Notes: a model not told the origin generated them from the letters alone. Shown: positions 8,851 through 16,901, numbered from the stretch's first letter. The stretch: 64,000 bases of DNA from Flagellimonas alvinocaridis (GCF_004916895.1 NZ_SNTZ01000001.1:1-64000); one strand, 5' to 3'. A program made the numbers and translations.

Positions 8851-9543
8851 TTATGACAACGACTCTGCTGCTTCAAGAATCAATTTCGATATTTCGTCTG
8901 CCTTTGAAGCCAATGAAGCGTGGCTTGCATCCAGTTCAATCGTTTTTTTCGGGTTCATCCTTGCGCTCATTTCACGTTGCGTGTCGGGATGTATCATTTT
9001 GTCCCGGGTGGAAACTTGGTACCAAACGGGCTTTTTATTCCACGCAGGATTTTCCATTTCGTCCCCAAAACATTGTCCGCTAATCGCCTTTTGCGATAAT
9101 GACATTACCAGAGCATCTTCATCGTTTACATCGGGACAGAATTCTCTTTGGAACTCATCATATTTTATCCATAAAAAGCCTTTGTCGTCAGGGGCAATGC
9201 TTCCACCACCAGAGGTTGGGCGCTTTGCCAAAAGTCCGCCCAAACTTTCGCCTTTGTCGGGCGCAAATGCAGCTATATAGACCAATCCGGTTACCTTGTC
9301 GTTGTTTCCAGCACCGGTTATCACGGCACCCCCGTAGGAATGACCGACCAACAGCACTTTGCCGTCCTGAGCATTTACCAGGTCGGTCGTTTTTTGCACA
9401 TCGTCCGCCAACGAGGTCAGAGGGTTTTGTACCGCACGAACTTTGTAACCCGCCTTTGCGAGTTTTGGGATTACGCCTTTCCAATGTGAACCGTCACCCC
9501 AGGCACCGTGTACCAATACGATTGTTATGTTTTTTGTTGCCAT
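8851..9543 (-). CDS. Alpha/beta hydrolase
   Basis: This 230-residue cytoplasmic alpha/beta hydrolase has the oxyanion-region motif VHGAWGDGSHW (residues 11-21), the nucleophile elbow GHSYGG (about 67-72), and the catalytic His in D-A-S-H-A-S near the C-terminus. It resembles the salicylate-esterase-like or EstC-type hydrolases often linked to oxidative-stress genes. Substrate is unknown. It begins downstream of the Crp/Fnr gene on the same strand and precedes dps, suggesting a small stress module. Confidence 0.85.
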   Translation of the reverse strand: MATKNITIVLVHGAWGDGSHWKGVIPKLAKAGYKVRAVQNPLTSLADDVQKTTDLVNAQDGKVLLVGHSYGGAVITGAGNNDKVTGLVYIAAFAPDKGESLGGLLAKRPTSGGGSIAPDDKGFLWIKYDEFQREFCPDVNDEDALVMSLSQKAISGQCFGDEMENPAWNKKPVWYQVSTRDKMIHPDTQREMSARMNPKKTIELDASHASLASKADEISKLILEAAESLS

Positions 9544-9568
9544 AGTATAAATGTTTTTAGTTAAGACA

Positions 9569-9607
9569 TTAAGGTAGGATATACTGGACAGAATTTCGTT
9601 ACCTTAA
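9569..9607. promoter_or_regulatory. Inverted repeat in the promoter of the hydrolase-dps unit
   Basis: Eight-base arms TTAAGGTA and TACCTTAA are separated by 23 bases. They lie immediately after the Crp/Fnr stop codon and upstream of the hydrolase start. The place suits an operator for the neighbouring regulator, but spacing is wider than a classical Crp box, so this is only a candidate. Confidence 0.35.
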
Positions 9608-9608
9608 G

Positions 9609-10184
9609 TTAAGTTTTTTGCAGTCGCCTTCTAATCCTGCTCAAAGACTGTGGGGTGATGCCCAAATAGCTTGCAATGTGCTTTTGAGGCACGTTCCGGA
9701 AGATTTCGGGGCTTTCTTCCAGAAGGTTGATATACCTTTTTTCGGCCGAAAAATAAAGTAGGTTCTCGATTCTTTTTATGGCATCCAGATAAATCCGTTC
9801 CGCCATTTTGCGCCCAAATTCCTGCCAATAGGCTTCTTTAAGATAAAGTTTTTGTAAATCGTTTTTGTGCAATAAAAGCATTTCTGTTTTGCGCAATGCC
9901 TGAATATTGAGTTTGGAAGTTTTATTGTTCAGTATGCTTTCGTAATCCGTGAAAAATTGGTTTTTTGAGTGGATGTTGAAACTTTGATCCTCACCACTTT
10001 CATTGATGTAGAAACTTCGCAATGTTCCACTTTTCACAAATCCGAGGTGTTTGCATTTTTTTCCCTGTTTTAGGAAGAACTCCGACTTTTTGAGCGTTCT
10101 TTCCTTTAACAATCCGTAGAATTCATCGAAATGTTCAAGGTCCACTTGGAATAGGTCGCCATATTTTTGAAAATTGTCGTTCAC
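9609..10184 (-). CDS. Crp/Fnr family transcriptional regulator
   Basis: This 191-residue protein has an N-terminal cyclic-nucleotide-binding-type beta barrel (about 20-120) and a short C-terminal helix-turn-helix in which Q-K-H-I-A-S-Y-L-G-I-T-P-Q-S-L-S-R-I forms the recognition unit. Short Crp-like regulators ending this way are very common in Bacteroidetes. The Arg expected in the phosphate-binding cassette of true cAMP receptors is not obvious, so the ligand is unknown. It sits directly upstream of the hydrolase and dps genes on the same strand and is the natural candidate to control them. Confidence 0.85.
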   Translation of the reverse strand: MNDNFQKYGDLFQVDLEHFDEFYGLLKERTLKKSEFFLKQGKKCKHLGFVKSGTLRSFYINESGEDQSFNIHSKNQFFTDYESILNNKTSKLNIQALRKTEMLLLHKNDLQKLYLKEAYWQEFGRKMAERIYLDAIKRIENLLYFSAEKRYINLLEESPEIFRNVPQKHIASYLGITPQSLSRIRRRLQKT

Positions 10185-10291
10185 TTTGTCTTTTTGGAAT
10201 TGTACTTCGATAGGTTCATAATTTTAGTTCGCATCCGTTTTATATTTTCATTTTAAATGAAGTCCATTCGATATTTGGAATCTTATTTTTT

Positions 10292-11542
10292 TTACCATTT
10301 AAAAGCTACTTCCATCAATTCCATTTCCGCATTTTTTATTCCCAATTCTTTGGCTACTATTTTCCAATCTTTGACCACTGAAAGCACTTCATCCAGAATA
10401 GTATTCATCTCTTCTTCGCTCAGGCGAAAATATTCGCCCACGCTTTTCACCAAATCAAAGTCCAGAGCATTATCGTCCATATCGATATTTAGTGACAAGC
10501 CGTCCTTTTCTATGGATGGGTTTAAATCATAAGCTGGTGACAATACCCAGCCCTTATCCGTCAAAATAAACCCGTGATTTCGCAAGTGGTCGTCTGTGTT
10601 GGAAATCGCAATATTGAACACGATGCGCCGCCAAAGTTGGTGCAAGTTCGCTTCAACATCAACACCATAATTTTCAATAAACTCGACAATCTCAAGATAG
10701 CTTGGTGAGGCATTCTTTATTGAATCTTCGGTATTGCCGGTCATCGTCATTGCCGAGGCAAAGTGTATCCGTTTTTCAACTTTTCTATCGAATCGTTTGG
10801 TCAAGAAGGTATGGTATTGTCCGCTAATTTTTTCAACTTTGGATGCTGCCATATCGATGCCGGCAGCTATGGCCAATCGATAAGCCAAAAACTCCCAAAG
10901 GGCTTTGTCAATGGTATCGGCTTTTGATGGAAACTTGGCAATCCACAGATTTTTTTGTGCGTCGAAAATATTGGCTTTGGGTCTGGCTCCACCCAAGGAT
11001 GAACCAGGTGCTATTAAAACCGCAATCCATTTTCTGATGGCCTCACTTTGGTCATCACTTTCCAGTTGTTTAGCGGCTTCCTGTAAATCGCCTAACGATG
11101 ACCAAGGCGGTGTTGGGGCTTGGGCATCGTTATCCAAAAAAGGACCGTCCAAATCTGTTTTAAAGCGTAAGGCCCCCATTCGGCTTTCATCGAACACACC
11201 AAGCAAATAATCCAGTTCATAAAGATTTTTTGGTTTTTCATTGTTTGCCCTTGCGTCTTGTGCTGCTTTTCGCTTCATCAAGGTCTTGCCCCAAGTGTCC
11301 GGCATACTATCAAGGAAGATTCCAAAATTCTCTTTGTTGGCAGGAAACTGTGGCCCGGAATAAAACTTAATATCAGGGTCAAGCAAACGTTGTGCATCTG
11401 TTTTTAACCAATCTTTGTCATATTCAAAACTGAAGGCTTTCTTTCCTTTGGCAAAATGTGCGGATAACGTACCTATGAGGGTCGGACCTTCCAAGCCCCC
11501 CCAGTCAGCAAAAACGTATATGTCAAATTTTCCTTCTGCCAT
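10292..11542 (-). CDS. hipA: HipA-family Ser/Thr kinase toxin
   Basis: This 416-residue kinase-fold protein has the HipA landmarks: the Gly-rich loop SSLGGARPKA (181-190), the ATP-binding Lys in W-I-A-K-F (K203), the catalytic loop N-T-D-D-H-L-R-N-H (315-323), and the metal-binding D339 in A-Y-D-L-N-P. HipA of E. coli phosphorylates glutamyl-tRNA synthetase and induces dormancy; the target here is not known. The antitoxin-like XRE gene lies directly upstream with a 5 bp gap, the normal hipBA order. On an ICE, such a pair commonly stabilises the element. Confidence 0.92.
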   Translation of the reverse strand: MAEGKFDIYVFADWGGLEGPTLIGTLSAHFAKGKKAFSFEYDKDWLKTDAQRLLDPDIKFYSGPQFPANKENFGIFLDSMPDTWGKTLMKRKAAQDARANNEKPKNLYELDYLLGVFDESRMGALRFKTDLDGPFLDNDAQAPTPPWSSLGDLQEAAKQLESDDQSEAIRKWIAVLIAPGSSLGGARPKANIFDAQKNLWIAKFPSKADTIDKALWEFLAYRLAIAAGIDMAASKVEKISGQYHTFLTKRFDRKVEKRIHFASAMTMTGNTEDSIKNASPSYLEIVEFIENYGVDVEANLHQLWRRIVFNIAISNTDDHLRNHGFILTDKGWVLSPAYDLNPSIEKDGLSLNIDMDDNALDFDLVKSVGEYFRLSEEEMNTILDEVLSVVKDWKIVAKELGIKNAEMELMEVAFKW

Positions 11543-11547
11543 CTTTA

Positions 11548-11835
11548 TTATAATAAATCCAGATCTTGTAGTTTTCTGCCAAAGGCATCGTCATTGGCAA
11601 GCTTCAAGAAATCATCTTGAAGATTCAGTACCCTGAGCACATTAAAATACAGGCCAATGGCCACGGCCGGGTCTCCCTTTTCTATGCGATAAAGGGTAGC
11701 CCTGTGAATGCCCGCACGTTCGGAAACTTGCTCTGTCGTGAGCTTTCTTCGCTTTCGTGCCAGTTTGATGTTTTCACCGATCTGGTCAAAAATCTTCTGG
11801 TATTTGGGAAGCAATATGGTTTTCTTAGAATTCAT
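11548..11835 (-). CDS. hipB: HipB-like XRE antitoxin
   Basis: A small DNA-binding protein (95 aa from the ATG giving MNSKKTILL; a start seven codons upstream is possible). An XRE-type helix-turn-helix spans about 17-70, with L-T-T-E-Q-V-S-E-R-A-G-I-H-R-A-T-L-Y-R-I-E-K-G as its core (read in two overlapping helices). The short tail A-F-G-R-K-L-Q-D-L resembles antitoxins that pair with HipA. It is expected to neutralise HipA and repress its own promoter, which must lie in the short region before the start. Confidence 0.88.
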   Translation of the reverse strand: MNSKKTILLPKYQKIFDQIGENIKLARKRRKLTTEQVSERAGIHRATLYRIEKGDPAVAIGLYFNVLRVLNLQDDFLKLANDDAFGRKLQDLDLL

Positions 11836-11910
11836 AATGTTGCTCTTTAACGACAAAAATACATTTTATGTTGTAAATAAGCAACTTTTTAAAATGATAC
11901 AGACGTGCTT

Positions 11911-13491
11911 TCAACCAAATATCGACCTAGCCTCATCATAAATCCGCTCAAAATTGGCTTCCAAATCCGAACTTGAATATTGCTTTTTCGGATTAGGAAG
12001 TTTCTTTTGGATTTTAGCCAGTTTGAAATGTACTTTCTTATCCTTCCCATCGGCGTAGGTAATAAACTCGCCCTGTTTTAATCGGAAGAACACATCTGCC
12101 CGAATCTTCGGAATTTCCTTTTCGCCCGTAGTAATCCGGGTATCAAAATCGAGGTTATGGCCACGACTGATGCTTTTAGTCGGGTCTTTGATGATTTCAA
12201 AAAAGCGTTCGTAATATTTTGCCGTGTCCGGGTCGTTTACCTTTCCAAAGAATTGATAGGACAGATTGCTCAAAATCGCCCGGCTTGCCTTATCACCGTA
12301 CATCATATCGTTTTGGATTTTGTCTTGCATCACATAGATTGTGGCGATATCATAGCTTCTCAATGTTGCCGGAATCCGGTGCATATTTAATAAACGAATG
12401 GTGGGTGCTTCCTCCATCAACAAAAAAGACGGTCGGGAATTGCGAACGCTCATCTGTTTGGTGATGGTGTGGACGATGGTGGCAATAACCGGTGCATAAG
12501 ATGTCTCGTATTTGGGATTGTTCACCACCGAAATAACCCCTGGATTTTCTTCGCTATTGATATTTAACGGTACTTCATCTGCGGACAATGCCATAAATAT
12601 GCGTTGGGTGCTGATGCGTTTTAGCGCATTGGCCAAGGTACTTTTTACACCTGCCGTTTGCCGTTCGGAATCTTTGCCACTAATGAACGCATCCGCCATA
12701 GCCCGAGACGTGGTATTGGTTTCCAAAAATTGGATGAGGCTGTCAGTGTCCAACAATTGATAAATGGCAATCAAATGGGGCAGGGTGCAATATCTAGGGT
12801 AATCGGTTTTCAGCTTCCATATCAGTCCACCGACCAAGCCCTCGGCGGCATCGTTAAAGAATTTTGTCGTTCCAGTCGAACCACTTTCCCGTTGCTCCAA
12901 AAGGTTTTCAATCAACACCCTAGAAACCTCGTTTACACTTTCCTCGTTCTCCAGATAACGAGGTGCAATCGGGTTTACCCTGTGGATGATACGGTCAAAG
13001 GAAATGACCTTAAAGGGAATGTCGCCATCCTTAAAAAGCGGATAGGCCATTTCGGTAAGTTCAAAATCCTTGTAATCGTGGATGATGCCACAGAACCGAT
13101 GTTTTTGGAAGTGTTTCAGAAACCCATAGACCACACTTTCCGTCTTTCCGCTTCCCGCAGAACCGATGACCGAAGCCCCTCGTTTAATGTTGTGGAGTTT
13201 GAATTGGCCTTTGGTCGTAGCAAAACTTACACTAAAACTTTCATTTCCATTGTTGAGTTCATTCGGACTATGCAGAAATACATAGAACACTGTATTGATA
13301 AGCAATAACGGACAGCCATAATACAAGGAAGCCAATGGCCATCCCAATTCCTTTGAAACATAAAAAACCAGTAAACCGATTAGCAAGATATTCAGGGCAA
13401 AGGCATATTTGACCACCCGAAAACAGCCGTAAAAAACAATACTCAGACTGCCAACTATTATTAGAATCGATATAAGGTTGTCCGTTTGCAT
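11911..13491 (-). CDS. mobC: Type IV coupling protein (VirD4/TraG-type, MobC)
   Basis: This 526-residue protein links the relaxosome to the secretion channel and pumps DNA. Two or three N-terminal membrane segments (about 8-25, 30-47, 58-74) are followed by an ATPase domain with Walker A GSAGSGKT (110-117) and a Walker B-like F-L-L-M-E-E (about 356-361). The longer frame upstream overlaps the relaxase; the ATG giving MQTDNLIS leaves a single base after the relaxase stop, which fits translational coupling. It is the last gene of the mob operon. Confidence 0.9.
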   Translation of the reverse strand: MQTDNLISILIIVGSLSIVFYGCFRVVKYAFALNILLIGLLVFYVSKELGWPLASLYYGCPLLLINTVFYVFLHSPNELNNGNESFSVSFATTKGQFKLHNIKRGASVIGSAGSGKTESVVYGFLKHFQKHRFCGIIHDYKDFELTEMAYPLFKDGDIPFKVISFDRIIHRVNPIAPRYLENEESVNEVSRVLIENLLEQRESGSTGTTKFFNDAAEGLVGGLIWKLKTDYPRYCTLPHLIAIYQLLDTDSLIQFLETNTTSRAMADAFISGKDSERQTAGVKSTLANALKRISTQRIFMALSADEVPLNINSEENPGVISVVNNPKYETSYAPVIATIVHTITKQMSVRNSRPSFLLMEEAPTIRLLNMHRIPATLRSYDIATIYVMQDKIQNDMMYGDKASRAILSNLSYQFFGKVNDPDTAKYYERFFEIIKDPTKSISRGHNLDFDTRITTGEKEIPKIRADVFFRLKQGEFITYADGKDKKVHFKLAKIQKKLPNPKKQYSSSDLEANFERIYDEARSIFG

Positions 13492-13492
13492 A

Positions 13493-14524
13493 TTAGATTC
13501 CGATTGAACTTGATTTGATGGCGATTTCCGCACCACGCTGCAACCGTTTAAAGGCACGAAGTGCCAATTGTGCTTTGTTGGTGGGAATGTTGGGCAGCAT
13601 CGGAACGCCCGATTTTCCGATGATTTTAAAGGCCAATGCCTTTTCGTTGGCTGGCAGTTTCATCAAGGCGGCAAAGTAGCCTTTCGGATTCTTTACAAAT
13701 TCCTTTTTGGCCTTGTAGGTCTCTGCAAAGTTGCGCTGATAACCGAAAGTTTTGTCAAAGGTCTTTTCGGCTCGTTCAAAGAATTGGTCTCGGTCAAACC
13801 CCCGATTTACGGTCTTGCCGTGCATCTCCACTTTGGATGCCTTGTGCTTGCTTCCAGGGGAAAGGCTGAACGAATTGGAGGCATCCTTTCGGCTGATGAT
13901 GATATGAATATGACTTTGGTTGCCAGCTTTTTTCATTCCTTGGACGATGCGCTTGCCGTTCTGTTGGTGCGGTGCTTCCTTTTTGAGTTTGGCTATTTCC
14001 TTTTGTCGTTTTTTGATTTTGCCTTCCATCGTTCCTCTTTGAATGTTCCGGATTTCGGTTTTAAGCTGAAGAATCTTTGTGGCATAAGGTTGGTTTTCTC
14101 GAATCTCCCTGTCCGTTCCCTTAAAGCTGCGTTGGTGCTCGATTTTTGCAAAATATTTGATGTCATCGACCGAAACTGGGCGACCGTCTATTTCCCTGTT
14201 GAAACTTGCCACATAGTCCTTCATCAGCTCACGGGTGTACCGTTTCAAATCCTCGCTGTTGTCCTGAAGTCTCCGTAGCTCGGATTTGGACGGGCTGACC
14301 GTGATGGAATAGAACTTGGGTTCGTCCCGTTTGAGCTTGGCGGTATTGCCATCGATTTCGCGTACCACTTCGGCTGCGGAAATCTCATCGCCATACTGGT
14401 TGAAAAAATGCTCCATATCCTCTTGTTCCAAACCTTGGTTTTCCTTTTCCAGATACTTCACGAAATCCGCCGAGCTTTGCGAGTAGTTCTTCCCCAAATT
14501 CTGTGCTGTGATGGTGATGTACAT
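13493..14524 (-). CDS. mobB: MobB-type relaxase (DUF5712)
   Basis: This 343-residue protein should nick the transfer origin and pilot the strand. It has a His-rich metal site H-I-H-I-I-I-S (H205, H207), another His in K-I-E-H-Q-R near 130, and tyrosines in the N-terminal region (Y14, Y24) that could serve as the nicking residue. Length and gene order (MobA, MobB, coupling protein) match the MobB/DUF5712 relaxases of Bacteroidetes ICEs. The middle (about 150-190) is basic and probably coiled coil. It lies 11 bp after MobA. No truncation is visible. Confidence 0.87.
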   Translation of the reverse strand: MYITITAQNLGKNYSQSSADFVKYLEKENQGLEQEDMEHFFNQYGDEISAAEVVREIDGNTAKLKRDEPKFYSITVSPSKSELRRLQDNSEDLKRYTRELMKDYVASFNREIDGRPVSVDDIKYFAKIEHQRSFKGTDREIRENQPYATKILQLKTEIRNIQRGTMEGKIKKRQKEIAKLKKEAPHQQNGKRIVQGMKKAGNQSHIHIIISRKDASNSFSLSPGSKHKASKVEMHGKTVNRGFDRDQFFERAEKTFDKTFGYQRNFAETYKAKKEFVKNPKGYFAALMKLPANEKALAFKIIGKSGVPMLPNIPTNKAQLALRAFKRLQRGAEIAIKSSSIGI

Positions 14525-14535
14525 TGTTTAAAATT

Positions 14536-14916
14536 TTAAAGTTCGTTGGTGGTGTTTTTCTTCTCCCTGAATTTGACCTCTTGCTTTTCTTCGGCATATT
14601 TCTTTTCTAGAATGAGCGGTTTCTTTTTAGGCTCATCAACCTCAAACAGGGATTGCAGCATGGCGACCGTGGGCTTGGTCTGGGTCTTTTCCACATCACG
14701 CATTATGGCGATAACGGCATTGATTCGCTTTAACAATTTGGCCTCAATGGTACGTCCCGTTGGCCCAAAATTTTCCTTTGGGGAAATCTCGTTGTAGTGG
14801 AAAAAATCGAGAATGGTTTCCATTGCCTCGGTGTGAGTTTTGAAATGGGTGCGTGAGAATGCCTGGAAACGCTTTGCGGTTTCCTTTTTGAACCTGATAC
14901 CGATGAATGAGTCCAT
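14536..14916 (-). CDS. mobA: MobA-type mobilization accessory protein (BfmA/BtgA family)
   Basis: From the ATG giving MDSFIGIRFKK the protein has 126 residues. The N-terminus F-I-G-I-R-F-K-K-E-T-A-K-R-F, followed by T-H-T-E-A-M-E-T-I-L-D-F-F, is the ribbon-helix-helix-like pattern of BfmA/BtgA proteins, which bind oriT and help the relaxase. An open frame continues 29 codons further upstream, but those codons read through two palindromic repeats likely to be regulatory DNA, so the internal ATG was preferred. The tail is rich in Lys and Glu. Confidence 0.83.
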   Translation of the reverse strand: MDSFIGIRFKKETAKRFQAFSRTHFKTHTEAMETILDFFHYNEISPKENFGPTGRTIEAKLLKRINAVIAIMRDVEKTQTKPTVAMLQSLFEVDEPKKKPLILEKKYAEEKQEVKFREKKNTTNEL

Positions 14917-14926
14917 ATTTCGCCGA

Positions 14927-14979
14927 TTTGTCGCAAAATCTTCCCTGAAAATGGGCGTTTGGAGGCCGTTTGTCGCAAA
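14927..14979. promoter_or_regulatory. Two phased palindromic repeats upstream of mobA
   Basis: The 11-base near-palindrome TTTGTCGCAAA occurs twice, at 14927-14937 and 14969-14979. Start-to-start spacing is 42 bp, four helical turns, so both faces lie on the same side of the DNA. They are just upstream of the preferred mobA start, an expected location for autoregulation by a ribbon-helix-helix protein or for accessory binding next to oriT. Confidence 0.5.
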
Positions 14980-15045
14980 TCGTTGAAACCCAATACAATT
15001 CAATAATTTTCAACTACCTAAAAACCAATTAATTGCACTAAAAAC

Positions 15046-15119
15046 GGAATACGTAACATCGCTCCGCGTGTTACCCTCTTGCTATTCCATTTCGTCCCGC
15101 TCGCGGGACAAAATTCCAT
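15046..15119. other. Candidate origin of transfer (oriT)
   Basis: This stretch upstream of the mob operon holds nested inverted repeats. GGAATA (15046-15051) pairs with TATTCC (15083-15088); inside it GTAACA (15053-15058) pairs with TGTTAC (15069-15074) around a loop of ten bases. Next is GTCCCGC-TC-GCGGGAC (15094-15109), flanked by repeated ATTCCA boxes. No protein frame explains this structure. Transfer origins of Bacteroidetes mobile elements are generally found beside the mobA-mobB genes and contain such hairpins. The nick site is not identified. Confidence 0.55.
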
Positions 15120-15293
15120 ACAATCTGCTTCCCATCCAGATTGCCATTTCAGGGAAAATAATTTTCCGATATGTTATTTTCCGATGTAAAGGATTATCGG
15201 CGAAAGTCAAAAATTGGATAATCCCTTTTAAAAATTTGATGCTGGATTTCAGCGAAGTAAAGATACGGTTTTCAATCTTTTGAGCATAGAAAA

Positions 15294-15314
15294 AGCCCTC
15301 ATTTAATAAGGGCT
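15294..15314. terminator. Rho-independent terminator
   Basis: AGCCCT and AGGGCT form a six-base-pair stem around a loop of nine bases, with A-rich sequence on the left and GTTTTGGTTCG on the right. It separates the oriT region from the small reverse-strand genes and could end their transcription. Confidence 0.5.
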
Positions 15315-15336
15315 GTTTTGGTTCGTTTTAGTGTTC

Positions 15337-15533
15337 CTAAATATTGAATACAAAGGTATAGGAGTATAAATTCCGTATCGCTTCCTCTTCCAAAAGGGTA
15401 TCGTAATTCATGTAATGTTTCTGAGTATATCCTTTATCTGTTCCCCGAACCGCTTTTCCACATCCTTTCTTGACATGGCAAGCAGTCGGCTCTGTGTCTC
15501 GTCATCGAGATTGTTATAATTGAGGTAAATCAT
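15337..15533 (-). pseudogene. Small ICE protein split by a frameshift
   Basis: The first frame (41 aa) starts M-I-Y-L-N-Y-N-N-L-D-D-E-T-Q and ends at a TGA (15408-15410). The next frame overlaps that stop and reads M-N-Y-D-T-L-L-E-E-E-A-I-R-N-L-Y-S-Y-T-F (24 aa, stop at 15337-15339). From memory, related small proteins of Bacteroidetes mobile elements carry both halves in one chain of about 65 residues, with an E-E-E-A-I-R-N-L-Y-S-Y end. So the gene looks interrupted by one base, unless the ATGA overlap is real coupling of two peptides. Function unknown. Confidence 0.5.
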
Positions 15534-15545
15534 TGTTCAAGATGT

Positions 15546-15659
15546 TTATAGGTCGTACAAATCGGGGTCAAAACCAAGGGGGTAATCCCCTTGGTCATGT
15601 TGTTCGTCCGACCAGAATTCTAAATCGGTATGGCGACTTTCTTTTTCCTTGCTTTCCAT
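15546..15659 (-). CDS. Hypothetical acidic 37-residue protein
   Basis: A very short frame begins M-E-S-K-E-K-E-S-R-H and ends P-D-L-Y-D-L. It is acidic, with no membrane segment and no cysteines. It lies 11 bp downstream of radC and 12 bp upstream of the split small gene, all on the same strand, which is the main reason to consider it real. I do not recognise it. Confidence 0.4.
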   Translation of the reverse strand: MESKEKESRHTDLEFWSDEQHDQGDYPLGFDPDLYDL

Positions 15660-15670
15660 AATGTCGGTTT

Positions 15671-16120
15671 TTATAAATCGCCATTATCGGCAAAACTGTA
15701 ATAGTCACCATTTGGTGTTATTATCAAATGGTCGAGCAACCTCACGTCAAAAAGCTGTGCCGCCTTTTTAATTTTTTTGGTCAGGGTCAAATCCGCTTCA
15801 CTTGGTCGGGTCTTATAACTTGGATGGTTATGTGCAAGCAAAATCCCAACGGAAAGTGTCTTTAGCACAATAGCAAAAAGAATCCTCACATCGACCACCG
15901 TACCCGTTAGACCTCCCGTGGACAATGGAAAAACCCCTTTGACCTTATTGGAATTGTTCAACAACAGGATTTTAAAGGTCTCGTGCAAGCCTATCGTGTT
16001 CTTGTCCCAATGCTCGTAGAGCAATCTTGCTGCATCTTGGGAACTATTTATAGGTTCTGATTTCAAGGTTGAAATCTTTTCCCGGTAACTTATCTGAATT
16101 TCGTTAACTTTACTCTTCAT
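15671..16120 (-). CDS. radC: RadC-like JAB-domain protein
   Basis: From the ATG giving MKSKVNEIQIS there are 149 residues, covering only the C-terminal JAB/MPN+ domain of RadC. The metal motif H-N-H-P-x6-S-E-A-D is complete (H97, H99, S107, D110), and the likely catalytic Glu is E47 in L-H-E-T-F. RadC-like proteins without the N-terminal HhH domain are frequent on mobile elements; they may act in anti-restriction or DNA maintenance during transfer, but their role is not settled. It lies downstream of ssb with a hairpin in between. Confidence 0.88.
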   Translation of the reverse strand: MKSKVNEIQISYREKISTLKSEPINSSQDAARLLYEHWDKNTIGLHETFKILLLNNSNKVKGVFPLSTGGLTGTVVDVRILFAIVLKTLSVGILLAHNHPSYKTRPSEADLTLTKKIKKAAQLFDVRLLDHLIITPNGDYYSFADNGDL

Positions 16121-16147
16121 TATTCTAAATTTTAAAGTGGATAATGA

Positions 16148-16192
16148 AAAGAGGGCACGCACTAATTGAAAACTGGTTTAAGTGCCCTCTTT
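16148..16192. terminator. Strong hairpin between ssb and radC
   Basis: A perfect 11-base-pair stem (AAAGAGGGCAC and GTGCCCTCTTT) encloses 23 bases. On the reverse strand it follows ssb by 12 bp and is trailed by TTTT; on the forward strand it is followed by a stronger T tract. It could attenuate transcription from ssb into radC or block read-through in the other direction. Confidence 0.6.
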
Positions 16193-16204
16193 CTTTTTTT
16201 GGTT

Positions 16205-16549
16205 TTACTTATCGCCTTTGTTTCCAAGCAATAGGATTTCATCGGCTACTACTTCGGTTACGTAGCGTTGGTTGCCGTCTTCGGTGGTGTAGGTTCTTGT
16301 TTTCAATTTCCCCGTAATGCCCACTTCCTTGCCTTTTTCTACATACTTTTCAACAATTTCGGCGGTCTTTCCCCAAGCGACAATCGTATGCCAATTGGTG
16401 TCCGTTTGTTTTTCGCCCTTGCCGTCCTTGTAATACTCGTTGGACGCCAATGAAAAGCGGGCTACTTTCTTTCCGCTTTCAAGGTTCGTAATGGTTGGTT
16501 CTTGCCCAACATTTCCGATTAACTGTACGTGATTTTTAATGGTACTCAT
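16205..16549 (-). CDS. ssb: Single-stranded DNA-binding protein
   Basis: A short SSB of 114 residues from the ATG giving MSTIKNHVQL. The OB-fold covers nearly the whole chain, with the signatures V-Q-L-I-G-N-V-G, W-H-T-I-V-A-W-G-K-T-A-E and E-V-V-A-D-E-I. The flexible tail and acidic tip that bind partner proteins in housekeeping SSBs are missing; plasmid and ICE copies often lack it. It probably coats the transferred strand after conjugation. An upstream in-frame Met would add 13 residues without SSB similarity. Confidence 0.9.
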   Translation of the reverse strand: MSTIKNHVQLIGNVGQEPTITNLESGKKVARFSLASNEYYKDGKGEKQTDTNWHTIVAWGKTAEIVEKYVEKGKEVGITGKLKTRTYTTEDGNQRYVTEVVADEILLLGNKGDK

Positions 16550-16733
16550 AACTAAAAGATTTAAAAGATTAATAATTTCCCTTTTCAATTCAACTTAAAT
16601 TTTAAGGGGTGTTTGTTTGATTTCTTTCGTGCGCAGCACAATGGATAAAGTGGGTTTTGTCAAGACTTTCGGTGAAAAATCAGGAGTGTCTGCGACGTAG
16701 TAAAATGCTCGCATTTTCAAGGAAGTAGAAACC

Positions 16734-16901
16734 TTATTTTTTGCCGGAACCTGCCTTGGTCTTGACAAGTTCCATAAGGGCATTAGCAATTCTTTTAAAC
16801 CATTTGCAAGGAAGCGTACAGGCAGTTAAGCGCGTGCGGCAAATAGGGTTTAAATTAGAATTGGTTATGCACTGCCTGCTTTTCGACGCCCCGAAAAGCA
16901 A
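16734..16901 (-). CDS. Doubtful 55-residue frame over a structured region
   Basis: A reverse-strand frame starting at a TTG ends K-T-K-A-G-S-G-K-K. It contains three Cys within C-R-T-R-L-T-A-C-T-L-P-C. Similar frames are often met near the mobilisation region of Bacteroidetes elements, but this one overlaps a stable hairpin and has no good start, so the DNA or RNA may be what is conserved. An alternative frame starting at an ATG nearby gives only 20 residues. Treated as a weak call. Confidence 0.2.
   Translation of the reverse strand: MLFGASKSRQCITNSNLNPICRTRLTACTLPCKWFKRIANALMELVKTKAGSGKK

Noticed and set aside
9188..9545. Long frames opposite the alpha/beta hydrolase
   Set aside because: Shadows of a gene with clear nucleophile-elbow and His motifs.
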